Source: Pedobacter namyangjuensis (GTDB taxonomy: Bacteria > Bacteroidota > Bacteroidia > Sphingobacteriales > Sphingobacteriaceae). Taken from it: a stretch of DNA of 64,000 bases. Of this stretch, positions 1 to 9,256 are shown one piece after another; position 1 is the stretch's first letter, and each line of letters starts with the position of its first letter. Below the pieces are notes generated by a model. It did not search any database and had not been told where the DNA came from. It worked only from the letters and a program-made list of their open reading frames with translations. The stretch is taken from positions 930,001-994,000 of the forward strand of contig NZ_QMHQ01000001.1 in assembly GCF_003313325.1 (NCBI RefSeq). Reading direction: 5' to 3'. The position numbers were made by a program, and so were the translations under genes.

Positions 1-2
1 AG

Positions 3-122
3 AAACAGTTAAGCTTCCATTTTACTATTCCACCCTCTTCTAATTATAAGGTTGGTTATGAGAAGGATGCAAAAGGTAATTGGAAGTTAACGAGCTACGA
101 AGCAGACGAAAATAGGGATTAG
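3..122 (+). CDS. C-terminal end of an unrecognised protein (truncated by window edge)
   Basis: Reading frame 3 is open from the window edge to a TAG stop at 120-122 and gives about 39 residues ending YEADENRD. The other two forward frames hit stops within the first 45 bases. The fragment is hydrophilic and looks like the end of a soluble or exported small-domain protein, but it is too short to assign a family. The start lies outside the window. Confidence 0.5.
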   Translation, partial: KQLSFHFTIPPSSNYKVGYEKDAKGNWKLTSYEADENRD

Positions 123-472
123 GAATACATTTAAGGACGAAGTGTTCTTCACAAGATTGCTTTATGCAATTTCTTATTTTTCGCCTCAGTTCGTATCGTT
201 ATATCTACAGCGCGTAGCCAGGGGATATCTCTGTGTATTTTGCACCAACGTTTTTTTCTAACTGCTTTAAAGTTTTCTATGTTAGAAACGCTGGTTATTG
301 ATTAGATTCAAAGTCGGAATCACAAACTAATATTATAATAGTTAAATTAGTCTTTGACTACGCTCAGACTGACGATAACTCTTCACTTAATGACATTTAC
401 ACGTCGAGATAACGAATATTGGCAAATAGACGAATTACTCCAGACTCAGAACTTCTAACTCAAGACTAAATT
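123..472. other. Intergenic stretch, no gene seen
   Basis: About 350 bases separate the edge gene from the kinase on the opposite strand. No frame gives a convincing protein. It contains the phrase ctacgctcagactgacgat (358-376) and pyrimidine/adenine-rich words near 440-470 that resemble degenerate intergenic repeats. I see no RNA gene and no clear terminator hairpin. Confidence 0.4.
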
Positions 473-1327
473 TTACCTTACAATTCCTTCTCTTTTAAGA
501 ATATAATCGAAGATTCCAGTTACTGGTTTTTGAAGGATTTTGCCAACTTTAATTCCGTTATCGGCAAAAACTTCCCTTAATTCATCCTGGTAAAAGAAGG
601 CAATAGAACCAACAAAATTACAGTCTAAAGTTTTGTAGGTTTTATAGTCTTTTACATTTGTATCAATAAACTCCTGAAAACCTTCTTTAAGCATTTGCTG
701 CACAAAAGGGTGTGTTTTATTGCCGTATAAAAATCTACTAAAACCCGCTAAATAAGAATTAGGGAAAGGTTTTTGGTACACATTAATAATTACTGTTTCT
801 TTATCTATCTGAAATTGCTTTGCAAAAAGTTCACGCAAATCTGCAGGCATTGTTCCGTACAAATAAGAAACTAAAACTTTCTTGCCAAAATAGGTTCCAG
901 ATCCTTCATCTCCTAAAACGTAACCCAAACCATGTTTGCCATCGTGCACATGTTCCCCATCGTAAAAACAGATGTTTGAACCTGTACCTAAAATGCAACT
1001 TAAGCCTTTTTTATTCCCACATGTGGCATAAGCCGATCCAATCAAATCATGGTCTATACTGATGTATGCTTTGGTGAAAAATGCCGATAAACCATTAGAA
1101 ATTATCTCATGTTTATCTGGAGAGGAGCAACCTGCACCAAAAAAGTAGATTTCTGTAACTTCATTAGCGTAAGCTGCCAGTTCTTTGTTTTTCGATATTA
1201 TTCTCGAAACATCGTTGGCATTGGTAAAGTAAGGGTTAATTCCTTGCGTGTTAAAAGTTAAGGTTTCGCCATCCCTGTAGGCCATCCAGTCTGTTTTAGA
1301 CGATCCGCTATCTGCAACTAAAATCAT
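473..1327 (-). CDS. BadF/BadG-type ATPase, probable N-acetylglucosamine kinase
   Basis: The 284-residue protein starts with MILVADSGSSKTDW, the phosphate-1 loop of the actin-like ATPase fold, and carries LSCILGTGSNICFY and GLGYVLGDEGSGTYFG near residues 110-145, the phosphate-2/adenosine signatures of the BadF/N-acetylglucosamine kinase family. It should be a cytoplasmic sugar kinase that phosphorylates an amino sugar at C6, feeding cell-wall or chitin sugar recycling. Length is normal for bacterial members. The start is an ATG at 1325-1327 directly before the conserved loop. It lies 16 bp downstream of the TolC gene on the same strand and may be the last gene of the efflux operon transcript. 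Substrate is inferred from the family only. Confidence 0.8.
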   Translation of the reverse strand: MILVADSGSSKTDWMAYRDGETLTFNTQGINPYFTNANDVSRIISKNKELAAYANEVTEIYFFGAGCSSPDKHEIISNGLSAFFTKAYISIDHDLIGSAYATCGNKKGLSCILGTGSNICFYDGEHVHDGKHGLGYVLGDEGSGTYFGKKVLVSYLYGTMPADLRELFAKQFQIDKETVIINVYQKPFPNSYLAGFSRFLYGNKTHPFVQQMLKEGFQEFIDTNVKDYKTYKTLDCNFVGSIAFFYQDELREVFADNGIKVGKILQKPVTGIFDYILKREGIVR

Positions 1328-1343
1328 GCGCTAAAATAAAAAA

Positions 1344-2654
1344 TTATTGAACATTAAGAGTGCCGCTAATCTCTTTTAAGGTCACTTCTGCCAGCTTTGC
1401 CTGATATTTTATTTCAACATAACGATTGCTGGCGTCTATCGCATTGCGTTGCGCTTCTCTAAGTTCAAGTGGAGCAATGCTCCCAAGTCTGTATTTTTCT
1501 AAAGTAATATCTAGGTTTTGCTTTGCAATTTCTACGTTTCTGTCTTCTAGTTCTACCAAATCTAAAAACGTAATATAGTTCTGGTATGCTGTGGTTAGCT
1601 GTGCATTTAAATCCTGTTTAACCTTCTCTAACGAAAGCTCAGAAGAATTGATTAATATTTTTGCATTTCGCTCGTTTTGGCGTTGTAGAAATCCGTTAAA
1701 AATATTTACGCTGGCTGTTAACCCATAGGTGAGACCATTTGCTCTAAACTGTGTGTTAAATCCGGTAGGCGAGGTGCTTCTAGAAAACTCGTAGCCACTA
1801 TTTAAGGCAATTCTTGGGTAACGATCCCCTTTAATTTCTTTCAAGTTTAAATCGGCTATTTTTTTATTCAACATCGCATTTCTTAAATCCGGATTTAGCA
1901 GTTGCATCTGTCCGGCGAGCGTTGTAAAATCTAATTTGTTATCGATATTAATTTCATCGGGAACGCTAAACTTTAGGGTTACGTCTCTAGCCATTAACTG
2001 ATTTAAATTAACCATATAGGTAGCCATTAAATTCTTTTCCTGCAGATAGGCAGAAGTATCAGTGTTGTAATCAACTTTTGCCGCTAAAACATCAAGCTTA
2101 GAGCCTCTACCAATTTCTAACTTGTTGTTTGCAATTTTTAAACGCAAAGCACTAACATCAATAGCACTGTCGTAAGCCAATACTAATTTTTGCTGTTTAA
2201 CTACATTGTAATATGTAGCCACAACGTCAGAAATGGTGGTTAAAATTTGCGCTTTCGCATTTACCTGCCCTTGCTGTTCTAAAGTCTTCAGCCTTTCTAA
2301 AGTTGCAAACATCCTAAAACCATCAAAAACGGTCCAGTCTAGGCCAACACCATAGTTCATGTTCGTGCTTCTCGCACCGTCTGTAACTCTTTCAACACCA
2401 CTTGCTTGTGTCTGTACAGTATTTTGTCTACTTCCGCCAGTACTAAAATTACCAACTGCAACGGGTAAAATGCCTGCGTTGCCTAAGTTCGAATTGTTTT
2501 GAGCTATTACAGCTTCGTTCTTAATTAACTTAATATCGTAATTGTTTCTTAATGCTATGGCAACCGCTTCTTGTAAGGTGAGCAATTCTTGCGCAAAAAG
2601 ATTTGTGCAACTTAGCCATAGGGCGATAAAAAATGTAAAGTGTTTAATCTTCAT
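1344..2654 (-). CDS. TolC family outer-membrane efflux protein
   Basis: This exported protein (436 residues from the chosen start) forms the outer-membrane channel and periplasmic tunnel of a tripartite efflux pump. It has a signal peptide (MKIKHFTFFIALWLSC...FAQ), then two repeats of long amphipathic helices and short beta strands typical of outer-membrane efflux proteins, including LTLQEAVAIALRNNYDI at the start and LGSIAPLELREAQRNAI near the end. The frame is open 11 codons further upstream, but the ATG at 2652-2654 gives a clean signal peptide and follows the pump gene's stop codon by one base, so I prefer it. It is the third gene of an adaptor-pump-channel operon. Confidence 0.9.
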   Translation of the reverse strand: MKIKHFTFFIALWLSCTNLFAQELLTLQEAVAIALRNNYDIKLIKNEAVIAQNNSNLGNAGILPVAVGNFSTGGSRQNTVQTQASGVERVTDGARSTNMNYGVGLDWTVFDGFRMFATLERLKTLEQQGQVNAKAQILTTISDVVATYYNVVKQQKLVLAYDSAIDVSALRLKIANNKLEIGRGSKLDVLAAKVDYNTDTSAYLQEKNLMATYMVNLNQLMARDVTLKFSVPDEINIDNKLDFTTLAGQMQLLNPDLRNAMLNKKIADLNLKEIKGDRYPRIALNSGYEFSRSTSPTGFNTQFRANGLTYGLTASVNIFNGFLQRQNERNAKILINSSELSLEKVKQDLNAQLTTAYQNYITFLDLVELEDRNVEIAKQNLDITLEKYRLGSIAPLELREAQRNAIDASNRYVEIKYQAKLAEVTLKEISGTLNVQ

Positions 2655-2655
2655 T

Positions 2656-5600
2656 TTAATCGATTGATTTTCTACTTGCCTCTTCATCAGCCATTGCTGC
2701 TCTTAAAGAATCTTTTAAATCTTTGTTTTCCTTGTATTCTTTTGACCAGTAAGAATAAATGGCTGGAATAACAAATAAAGTTAACACTAAGGAGAACATT
2801 GTTCCTCCAATAATAACAGTTCCCATACTCATTCTGCTTTTTGCAGCAGCACCTAATGCCATGGCAATGGGCAAGGCACCGATAGAAATAGCCATACTTG
2901 TCATTAGAATCGGGCGAAGCCTAGAAACTGACGCCTCTCTAATAGCTTCTTGAACCGATTTTCCTTGTTCTTTTAATTGATTGGCGAACTCTACAATTAA
3001 AATTCCGTTTTTAGTTACCAAGCCAATAAGCATAATTGTACCAATCTGGCTGAAAATATTCCAGCTTTGGCCACATAACCAAAGGGATAAAAATGCACCT
3101 GCTACCGCCATTGGTACAGTTAAAATGATGATGATGGGATCTTTAAAACTCTCAAACTGGGCAGACAATATTAGGTAAACTAATAGCAATGCTAAACCAA
3201 AGGCAAATAATGTGTTCGATGAACTTTCTTGAAAATCTCTAGATTCGCCACTTAAATCGGTACTAAAGGTCTCATCTAAAACTTTAGCTGCAATATTATC
3301 CATTGCTTCAATACCATCGCCAATACTTTTGCCCGGTGCTAAACCTGCCGAAACCGTAGCGGCAATAAACCTGTTGTTACGGTACAGCTGTGGCGGACTA
3401 CTTTCTTCCTTAGTACTTACTAAATTGTCTAGTTGTATCAGTTGGTTTTTATCATTACGAACATAAACCGAACTTAAATCAAGCGGTTCGCTGCGGTCGC
3501 TAATGTTAAATTGGCCCATTACTTGGTATTGTTTCCCATTCATAAAGAAATAAGAAAAACGTTGTCCACTTAGTCCTAACTGTAAGGTTTGGGCAATATC
3601 AACAATAGAAACACCTAAGTTTCTTGCTTTGTCCCTATCAATGGTAAGGTTAATTTCTGGCTTGTTAAATTTCAAGTTTACATCTGAAGTAGTAAAGGTT
3701 GGGTCTTTAGAAACTTCCTCCATAAACAACGGAACTTTTTCTCTTAGTTTTTCAAAGTTTTGAGCCTGAATAATATAACTGATTGGTAAACCACCTCTTC
3801 TGCCCACAGAAATAGTAGGTTGTTGGGTTACGGTAACTTTACCCTCGGTATAGCTTTTGGTTATTTTGGTAAGCTTGTCGGCAATTTCTTTTTGCGAACG
3901 TTCCCTGTCCGAAGGGTCTTTCAGGCCCATTCTTACAAAACCCGAGTTAGCTGCGCCTGAACCACCAAAACCCGGAGATGTGATGGTGATATTTACATTT
4001 TTTTCGGGAACAGAATCTTGCACCAGCTGATTTACCTTACCTACAAATTTGTCTGTGTATGTAAATGAAGAACCTTCAGGGGTGCTTAAGTTCATGTTAA
4101 TCGCACTTCTGTCGTCATAAGGTGCGGTTTCTTTCGGCAGTAATTTCCAAAACAAGAATATTAAACCTAAACACACTACAATAATTGGAATAGAAAGCCA
4201 CCTTTTGCCCAAAAACTTATTTAGGTTAGCTTCGTAACTATCGTTTAGTTTTACGAAATATGGTTCTGTAAATGTGTAAAATCTGCTTGGCTTATGTCCG
4301 CCCTTTTTCATTAAGTAGGCGTTAAGCATCGGCGTTAATGTTAACGATACAAAAGCAGATATTAACACCGCGGCGCCAATTACCACCCCAAATTCTCGAA
4401 ACAGTCGGCCTACAAATCCTTCTAAAAATATTAATGGCAAAAATACTGCAGCTAAGGTTACAGAGATAGAAATTACGGCAAAGAAAATTTCGTTCGATCC
4501 CTTTATAGCCGCTTCAATTGGAGATAAGCCTTCCTCTACTTTTTTAAAGATGTTTTCCGTTACCACGATACCATCATCCACTACCAAGCCTGTAGCCAAA
4601 ACTATGGCAAGCAAGGTTAATACATTAATGGAGAAGCCAAAAATGTACATGATAAAAAACGTAGCAATTAACGATACCGGAATATCGATTAGTGGTCTAA
4701 ACGCAATTGCCCAATCTCTAAAAAACAGGTAAATGATTAAAATTACCAGTACCAAAGAGATTAAAATTGTTTCGGCAACTTCGGTTACAGAGCGTTTGAT
4801 AAACAGTGTAGTATCTAAAGAAATATTTAGCTTAATGTCTGCCGGCATATCGGCAACCAACTTATCGTAACGATTATAAAACTCCTTACTTATTTCTAAA
4901 TAGTTTGCGCCAGGTTGAGGAATAATACCTACGGCAACCATCGGTTTACCAGATTCGCGTAATACGGTTTCTTCGTTTTCAGAACCTAATTCTGCATAGG
5001 CTACATCCTGCAACCTAACAACGTTATTGCTATCGGTTTTTACAATAAGGTTGTTAAATTCTTCGGCAGTAGTTAATTTTCCTAATGTTTTTACAGTAAG
5101 CTCTGTAGTTGCGCCACTTAGTTTTCCAGAGGGCAGCTCTACGTTCTCGCGGTCTAAGGCGGTTACCAAATCCTGCGATGTTAAACCATAAGAAGATAAT
5201 TTATTTGGGTCGATACGAATACGCATAGCATATTTTCGCTGACCTTGAATTTGAACGCTACTTACCCCAGGAATGGTCTGTATTCTATCAGCGATTACGT
5301 TTTCTGCGAAATCACTTAAATCAGTTACATTTCTTTTATCACTCTGTATCGTTAACGAAATAATTGCATCAGAATTTGCATCAGCTTTGCTTACAACTGG
5401 TAAACCATCTATATCCCTTGGTAAATTCCTTGCCGCTTGCGAAACCTTATCACGAACATCATTTGCCGCTTCCTCAATATTTTTATCAAGGTTAAATTCT
5501 ATGGTAATATTACTCGTACCCTGATTACTTGAAGAAGAAATATTTCTGATTCCATCTATAGAGTTAATTGATTTTTCTAAAGGTTCAGTAATCTGCGATT

Positions 5601-5778
5601 CGATGATATCTGAGTTTGCGCCAGGATACGAGGTGCGTACCGAAACAACCGTTGGATCTATGGAAGGATACTCTCTAATGCCCAGAAAATTGTATCCAAT
5701 TACCCCAAAAAGGATAATTACTAGATTCATTACAATGGCAAGAACCGGTCGCTTTATACTGGTGGTTGATATACTCAT
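2656..5778 (-). CDS. RND-family multidrug efflux pump, AcrB/MexB-like inner-membrane subunit
   Basis: The 1040-residue protein has the two-fold repeated plan of hydrophobe/amphiphile RND pumps: an N-terminal transmembrane helix, large periplasmic loops (about residues 35-330 and 560-860) and two blocks of membrane helices. The fourth-helix segment reads ATGLVVDDGIVVTENIF near residue 400, with the paired aspartates used for proton relay. It drives proton-coupled export of drugs, bile-like compounds or lipids through the TolC partner. Length matches the family. The gene lies 5 bp from the adaptor and 1 bp from the TolC gene, so translation is probably coupled. Substrates cannot be read from sequence. 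Confidence 0.94.
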   Translation of the reverse strand: MSISTTSIKRPVLAIVMNLVIILFGVIGYNFLGIREYPSIDPTVVSVRTSYPGANSDIIESQITEPLEKSINSIDGIRNISSSSNQGTSNITIEFNLDKNIEEAANDVRDKVSQAARNLPRDIDGLPVVSKADANSDAIISLTIQSDKRNVTDLSDFAENVIADRIQTIPGVSSVQIQGQRKYAMRIRIDPNKLSSYGLTSQDLVTALDRENVELPSGKLSGATTELTVKTLGKLTTAEEFNNLIVKTDSNNVVRLQDVAYAELGSENEETVLRESGKPMVAVGIIPQPGANYLEISKEFYNRYDKLVADMPADIKLNISLDTTLFIKRSVTEVAETILISLVLVILIIYLFFRDWAIAFRPLIDIPVSLIATFFIMYIFGFSINVLTLLAIVLATGLVVDDGIVVTENIFKKVEEGLSPIEAAIKGSNEIFFAVISISVTLAAVFLPLIFLEGFVGRLFREFGVVIGAAVLISAFVSLTLTPMLNAYLMKKGGHKPSRFYTFTEPYFVKLNDSYEANLNKFLGKRWLSIPIIVVCLGLIFLFWKLLPKETAPYDDRSAINMNLSTPEGSSFTYTDKFVGKVNQLVQDSVPEKNVNITITSPGFGGSGAANSGFVRMGLKDPSDRERSQKEIADKLTKITKSYTEGKVTVTQQPTISVGRRGGLPISYIIQAQNFEKLREKVPLFMEEVSKDPTFTTSDVNLKFNKPEINLTIDRDKARNLGVSIVDIAQTLQLGLSGQRFSYFFMNGKQYQVMGQFNISDRSEPLDLSSVYVRNDKNQLIQLDNLVSTKEESSPPQLYRNNRFIAATVSAGLAPGKSIGDGIEAMDNIAAKVLDETFSTDLSGESRDFQESSSNTLFAFGLALLLVYLILSAQFESFKDPIIIILTVPMAVAGAFLSLWLCGQSWNIFSQIGTIMLIGLVTKNGILIVEFANQLKEQGKSVQEAIREASVSRLRPILMTSMAISIGALPIAMALGAAAKSRMSMGTVIIGGTMFSLVLTLFVIPAIYSYWSKEYKENKDLKDSLRAAMADEEASRKSID

Positions 5779-5783
5779 TGCAT

Positions 5784-6863
5784 TTAGTTATTTACAATTT
5801 TAACTTTTACAGCGGCATCTGGCTTTAACGACATTGCACCGGTAGTAAGAACCGTATCGCCAACTTTTAAACCAGAGGTGATTACAATTTTTTCTGTTGT
5901 TCTTGTACCTGCTTCAACAGGAACTTGTTGTGCTTTTCCGTTTCTGCTTACATAAACAACTTTGCCTTTTAAAACAGGGATAATTGCTTCGGTAGGAACT
6001 AAAATAGCATCGTTAATGGTGTTTAGCGCAAGTTTTATTTTCGCAAACGAACCCGGTAATAATTCGCCACTAGCATTTGCTGCTAAGGCTTTTATTTGTA
6101 GAGTTCTAGTTTGTTGGTCAATTCCAGGTTCAATGGCAAACACTTTTCCTTTAAACTCTTTGTTAGATGCATCGGTATTAAAAGTGATTTCTGAACCGAG
6201 TTTTATCTGCCCCACATATTTCTCAGGAATAGAGAAATTGATTTTAATTGGATTTGTGCTTAGCAAATTGGCAATAACGGTTGTTGGTGTTAAATATTCG
6301 CCAACTGAGATAGATCTTAAGCCAATCTTACCACTAAAAGGAGCAACCAAAGTAGTTTTAGCCAATTGTGCCCTTATTAATTGTGTTTGTGCTTTGAGCG
6401 ATTGCAGATCAGCCAGGGAAGTATCATATTCTTCCTGACTAATAGCACCTTTTTCTAAAAGTTGTTTAGCACGGTTTTCGTTTGTACCCGACAAACCTTG
6501 TTTGGTTATCGCTTCGCGAAGTTGGGCCTGTATATCTCTATCGTTTACTTTAACTAAAACAGCACCTTTACTAACGGTAGAACCTTCTTTAAAATATATT
6601 CCAGTAACTAGGCCCTGTACTTCGCTACGTAAAACCACCGATTCATTTGCTTCTAGCGTACCAGTAATTTCTACTTTGCTATCGAAGTTTGTAGTTTTAA
6701 TTACAATACCTTCAACAGAAAGACCAGGACCAGGATTTCCGCCTTTTGCGCCACCTTTTGGTGGTCCGTCGCCAGATATTTTTTTGTTTTCAGAAATTCT
6801 GTGATACACTAAGTAGGCAATGCCCAATAGTAAAATGATGTAAATAATATATCTTTTCTTCAT
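5784..6863 (-). CDS. RND efflux periplasmic adaptor (HlyD/AcrA family)
   Basis: This membrane-fusion protein would bridge the RND pump and TolC. From the ATG at 6861-6863 it has 359 residues, starting MKKRYIIYIILLLGIAYLVYH, an uncleaved membrane anchor; it lacks a lipobox. Next come a glycine/proline-rich linker, a biotinyl-lipoyl-like strand pair (VEITGTLEANESVVLRSEVQG; VKVNDRDIQAQL), a coiled-coil hairpin (about residues 105-150), then beta-barrel and membrane-proximal domains. The frame is open 9 codons further upstream, but the anchor favours the shorter start. It is the first gene of the efflux operon. Confidence 0.9.
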   Translation of the reverse strand: MKKRYIIYIILLLGIAYLVYHRISENKKISGDGPPKGGAKGGNPGPGLSVEGIVIKTTNFDSKVEITGTLEANESVVLRSEVQGLVTGIYFKEGSTVSKGAVLVKVNDRDIQAQLREAITKQGLSGTNENRAKQLLEKGAISQEEYDTSLADLQSLKAQTQLIRAQLAKTTLVAPFSGKIGLRSISVGEYLTPTTVIANLLSTNPIKINFSIPEKYVGQIKLGSEITFNTDASNKEFKGKVFAIEPGIDQQTRTLQIKALAANASGELLPGSFAKIKLALNTINDAILVPTEAIIPVLKGKVVYVSRNGKAQQVPVEAGTRTTEKIVITSGLKVGDTVLTTGAMSLKPDAAVKVKIVNN

Positions 6864-6887
6864 GTGTGCGTTAAAATGCGTAACAGA

Positions 6888-6915
6888 CAAAAATATTCAA
6901 ATGTTTGCTTACAAA
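6888..6915 (-). promoter_or_regulatory. Candidate promoter of the RND efflux operon
   Basis: On the minus strand TATTTTTG (6888-6895) matches the Bacteroidota -7 pattern TAnnTTTG. A TTTG at 6912-6915 lies upstream with 16 bases between, slightly short of the usual 17-23. It sits about 25 bases before the adaptor's ATG. Confidence 0.45.
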
Positions 6916-6958
6916 ACTGATGTAGTCAATATGTTACAGCTTAATTTTTATTTTAGGA

Positions 6959-6987
6959 TTGATAAAAATCAATTAATTATAAATTTG
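6959..6987 (+). promoter_or_regulatory. Promoter of the M61 peptidase gene
   Basis: TTG (6959-6961) and TAAATTTG (6980-6987) are separated by 18 bases and match the Bacteroidota sigma consensus at both elements. The preferred ATG is 87 bases downstream, which leaves a sizeable 5' untranslated leader. Confidence 0.6.
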
Positions 6988-7073
6988 CGATAAAGATTTT
7001 AATTCTATTGAAATTTTTACCTTAAATATCGCATTGCGATTTGACTAAGGACGAGAAACACAAACATTATACA

Positions 7074-8879
7074 ATGAAAAAATCAATTTTAGGATTAGTA
7101 ATCCTCCTATCAATTACTATGGCCGCTAAATCTCAAGTAAAAATTGGCTTCGAAGTTAGCTTCAAAGAACCACAGGCGCATTATGCCGAAGTAGAAATGA
7201 ACATGTCTGGCATTGCTACCAAAAATTATATAGATGTTAAGATGCCAGTTTGGACACCAGGTTCTTATTTAGTGCGAGAGTTTGCCAAAAGTGTAGAAGG
7301 TTTTGGAGCAACCGCAGGTGGTAAAGCTGTAAAAGTAGAAAAGGTAACTAAAAATACATGGCGAGTTTATAATGCAAAAGCAAATGCAGTAAAAATCAAC
7401 TACCGCGTTTATGCTTTCGAAATTTCTGTGCGTACGGCATTTATAGATGCAAGCCATGCGTTCCTTTCGTCGGCAAATATTTTTATGTACCCTGCTGGGA
7501 TGATTAAAACCCCAAGCACAGTTAAAATTATTCCGTTTACTGGATGGGATAAAGTAAGCACAGGTTTAGAGCCGGTTGCTGGTCAGAAATTTACCTACTA
7601 CGCATCAGATTTTGATATTTTGTTTGATAGCCCGATTGAAGTAGGTAACCAAGATGTTTTCGAATTTACTGCTTCGGGTGTTAAACATGAGGTTGCAATG
7701 TTCGGTGGCGGTAACTACGATAAAGAAAAACTAAAAGTAGATATGGCTAAAGTTGTAGAAAATGCAACAGCTATTTATGGCGAAAACCCTAATAAACACT
7801 ACACTTTTATTGTACATAATTTTACACAAGGTGGAGGTGGGTTAGAGCATTTAAACTCTACAGTTTTAGGTGCATCTCGTAATGGTTACAGTACCGAAAG
7901 AGGTTATAAAGGTTTCTTGAGTTTAGTAGCGCACGAGTATCATCACCTTTGGAATGTAAAAAGATTACGCCCAATTGCTTTAGGGCCATTTGATTATGAT
8001 GCAGAAAACTATACAACCAATCTATGGATAGCTGAAGGTTTTACATCGTACTACGAAAATAAATTGATGCTAAGATCTGGTTTTACAACACCAGAAGGAT
8101 TTGTAACAAGTTATTTAGGCGCTATTGGCACGGTTATGAATACGCCGGGGGCTAAAATTAACTCTGCTGCGGCCTCTAGTTTCGATGCTTGGATAAACGG
8201 TGCATATCGCCCTAACGAAAACTCTAAAAACACTTTCATTTCTTATTACACTAAAGGTCAAGTGGTTGGTATTTTAATGGATTTAGAGATTGCGAATGCT
8301 ACAAAAGGGGCAAAAAGCTTAGACGATGTAATGAAGGCAATGTACTTGCAATGCAAAACATTAAAACGCGGTTACACTGATGCAGAGTTTAAATCAATGA
8401 TAGAAAAAATTAGTGGCATAAGCTTTACCGATTTTTATGCAAAATACGTTACAGGTACTGCAGATGTAGAGTTTGCGAAATATTTCGGCTATGCTGGTAT
8501 TAATGTGGTAAATGAAAATGTAAACGCTAGCACGCCTTTGTTTGGCGCAACTCCGGCAAGAACAACTCCAGGTGCTGGTAAAGTTATTGTTGGTACGGTA
8601 ACACGTGGTTCTGGCGCTTGGAACGGCGGTGTAAATGTTAACGATGAAATTGTTTCTATAGACGATGCACCAGCAGAAATGATGTTAGAAAGAATGCCTC
8701 AAATTGCCAATAAAAAAGTTGGCGATGTGGTAAAGGTAGTTGTGGTTAGAGATGGACAAAGACAAACGTTAAACGTAACCCTAACCGCTAACGATGCAGT
8801 AAGGTTAAAAGCTACAATGGACGAAAATGCTACTCCAGCGCAACTTGCAGTTCGCAAAAAATGGATGGGTATTAACTAG
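7074..8879 (+). CDS. Secreted M61-family metallopeptidase with C-terminal PDZ domain
   Basis: This is a glycyl-aminopeptidase-type zinc protease (601 residues). The signal peptide MKKSILGLVILLSITMAAKSQ puts it in the periplasm or outside. The zinc site is HEYHHLWNVKRLRP near residue 287, with the downstream IAEGFTSYYE that supplies the third ligand. An N-terminal beta domain precedes the thermolysin-like catalytic domain. The last ~110 residues (VIVGTVTRGSGAWNGGVNVNDEIVSIDD...) form a PDZ domain for binding peptide ends. The frame is open upstream to a TTG at 7041, but the ATG at 7074 starts the signal peptide. It is followed by a strong terminator, so it is monocistronic. Family members prefer N-terminal glycine or alanine; the physiological target is unknown. 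Confidence 0.9.
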   Translation: MKKSILGLVILLSITMAAKSQVKIGFEVSFKEPQAHYAEVEMNMSGIATKNYIDVKMPVWTPGSYLVREFAKSVEGFGATAGGKAVKVEKVTKNTWRVYNAKANAVKINYRVYAFEISVRTAFIDASHAFLSSANIFMYPAGMIKTPSTVKIIPFTGWDKVSTGLEPVAGQKFTYYASDFDILFDSPIEVGNQDVFEFTASGVKHEVAMFGGGNYDKEKLKVDMAKVVENATAIYGENPNKHYTFIVHNFTQGGGGLEHLNSTVLGASRNGYSTERGYKGFLSLVAHEYHHLWNVKRLRPIALGPFDYDAENYTTNLWIAEGFTSYYENKLMLRSGFTTPEGFVTSYLGAIGTVMNTPGAKINSAAASSFDAWINGAYRPNENSKNTFISYYTKGQVVGILMDLEIANATKGAKSLDDVMKAMYLQCKTLKRGYTDAEFKSMIEKISGISFTDFYAKYVTGTADVEFAKYFGYAGINVVNENVNASTPLFGATPARTTPGAGKVIVGTVTRGSGAWNGGVNVNDEIVSIDDAPAEMMLERMPQIANKKVGDVVKVVVVRDGQRQTLNVTLTANDAVRLKATMDENATPAQLAVRKKWMGIN

Positions 8880-8903
8880 TTCTTAGTTAAGATAATCACT
8901 CAT

Positions 8904-8939
8904 AAAAATCCCGTTAGGTTGTGCCTAGCGGGATTTTTT
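8904..8939 (+). terminator. Rho-independent terminator after the M61 peptidase
   Basis: A 15-bp stem with one G-U pair (AAAAATCCCG... / ...CGGGATTTTT) and a 5-nt loop, ending in a T-run. It lies 25 bases after the peptidase stop. Confidence 0.85.
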
Positions 8940-9256
8940 ATGTTGCATTAATTTTTTAAAATGAATTTGATTATTATTTATTGCTTTTTAACAGCCCGGT
9001 CTGCGACCACCCTCTAAAAGAAGGGATTTGTGTGCTCCATTCCCCTCCTTTGGAGGGGTGCCCAAGGGGCGGGGGGGTAAAAACAAAAGAAACGTGTTTA
9101 AATGAAGAACCAGTGTACATTAATAACCGAACTGAGGTTTTTAACATGAACTTACCTTTTCGTCATGCTGAATTTATTTCAGCATCTGTTTTATAGGATA
9201 ACGTTCGCGTAACGTTGCATCAACCCATTATCAGCAATTTTCTAATCAAACCTTAT
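8940..9256. repeat. Intergenic region with REP-like palindromes
   Basis: No gene is supported here; the 71-codon open frame from 8981 runs through the repeats. Three palindromes are visible: CCCCTCCTTTGGAGGGG at 9042-9058, followed by a G-rich run to about 9077; ATGCTGAA-N6-TTCAGCAT at 9164-9185; and AACGTT-N5-AACGTT near 9200-9216. The core TGCTGAATTTATTTCAG (9165-9181) recurs exactly at 45426-45442, which marks it as a dispersed repeat family. Confidence 0.6.

Noticed and set aside
5962..6438. A 158-codon forward open frame opposite the efflux adaptor gene
   Set aside because: It is antisense to a well-supported HlyD/AcrA-type gene and shows no protein-family signature.
8981..9196. A 71-codon forward open frame after the M61 peptidase
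   Set aside because: It runs through REP-like palindromes, has no family features and its residues are dictated by the repeats.
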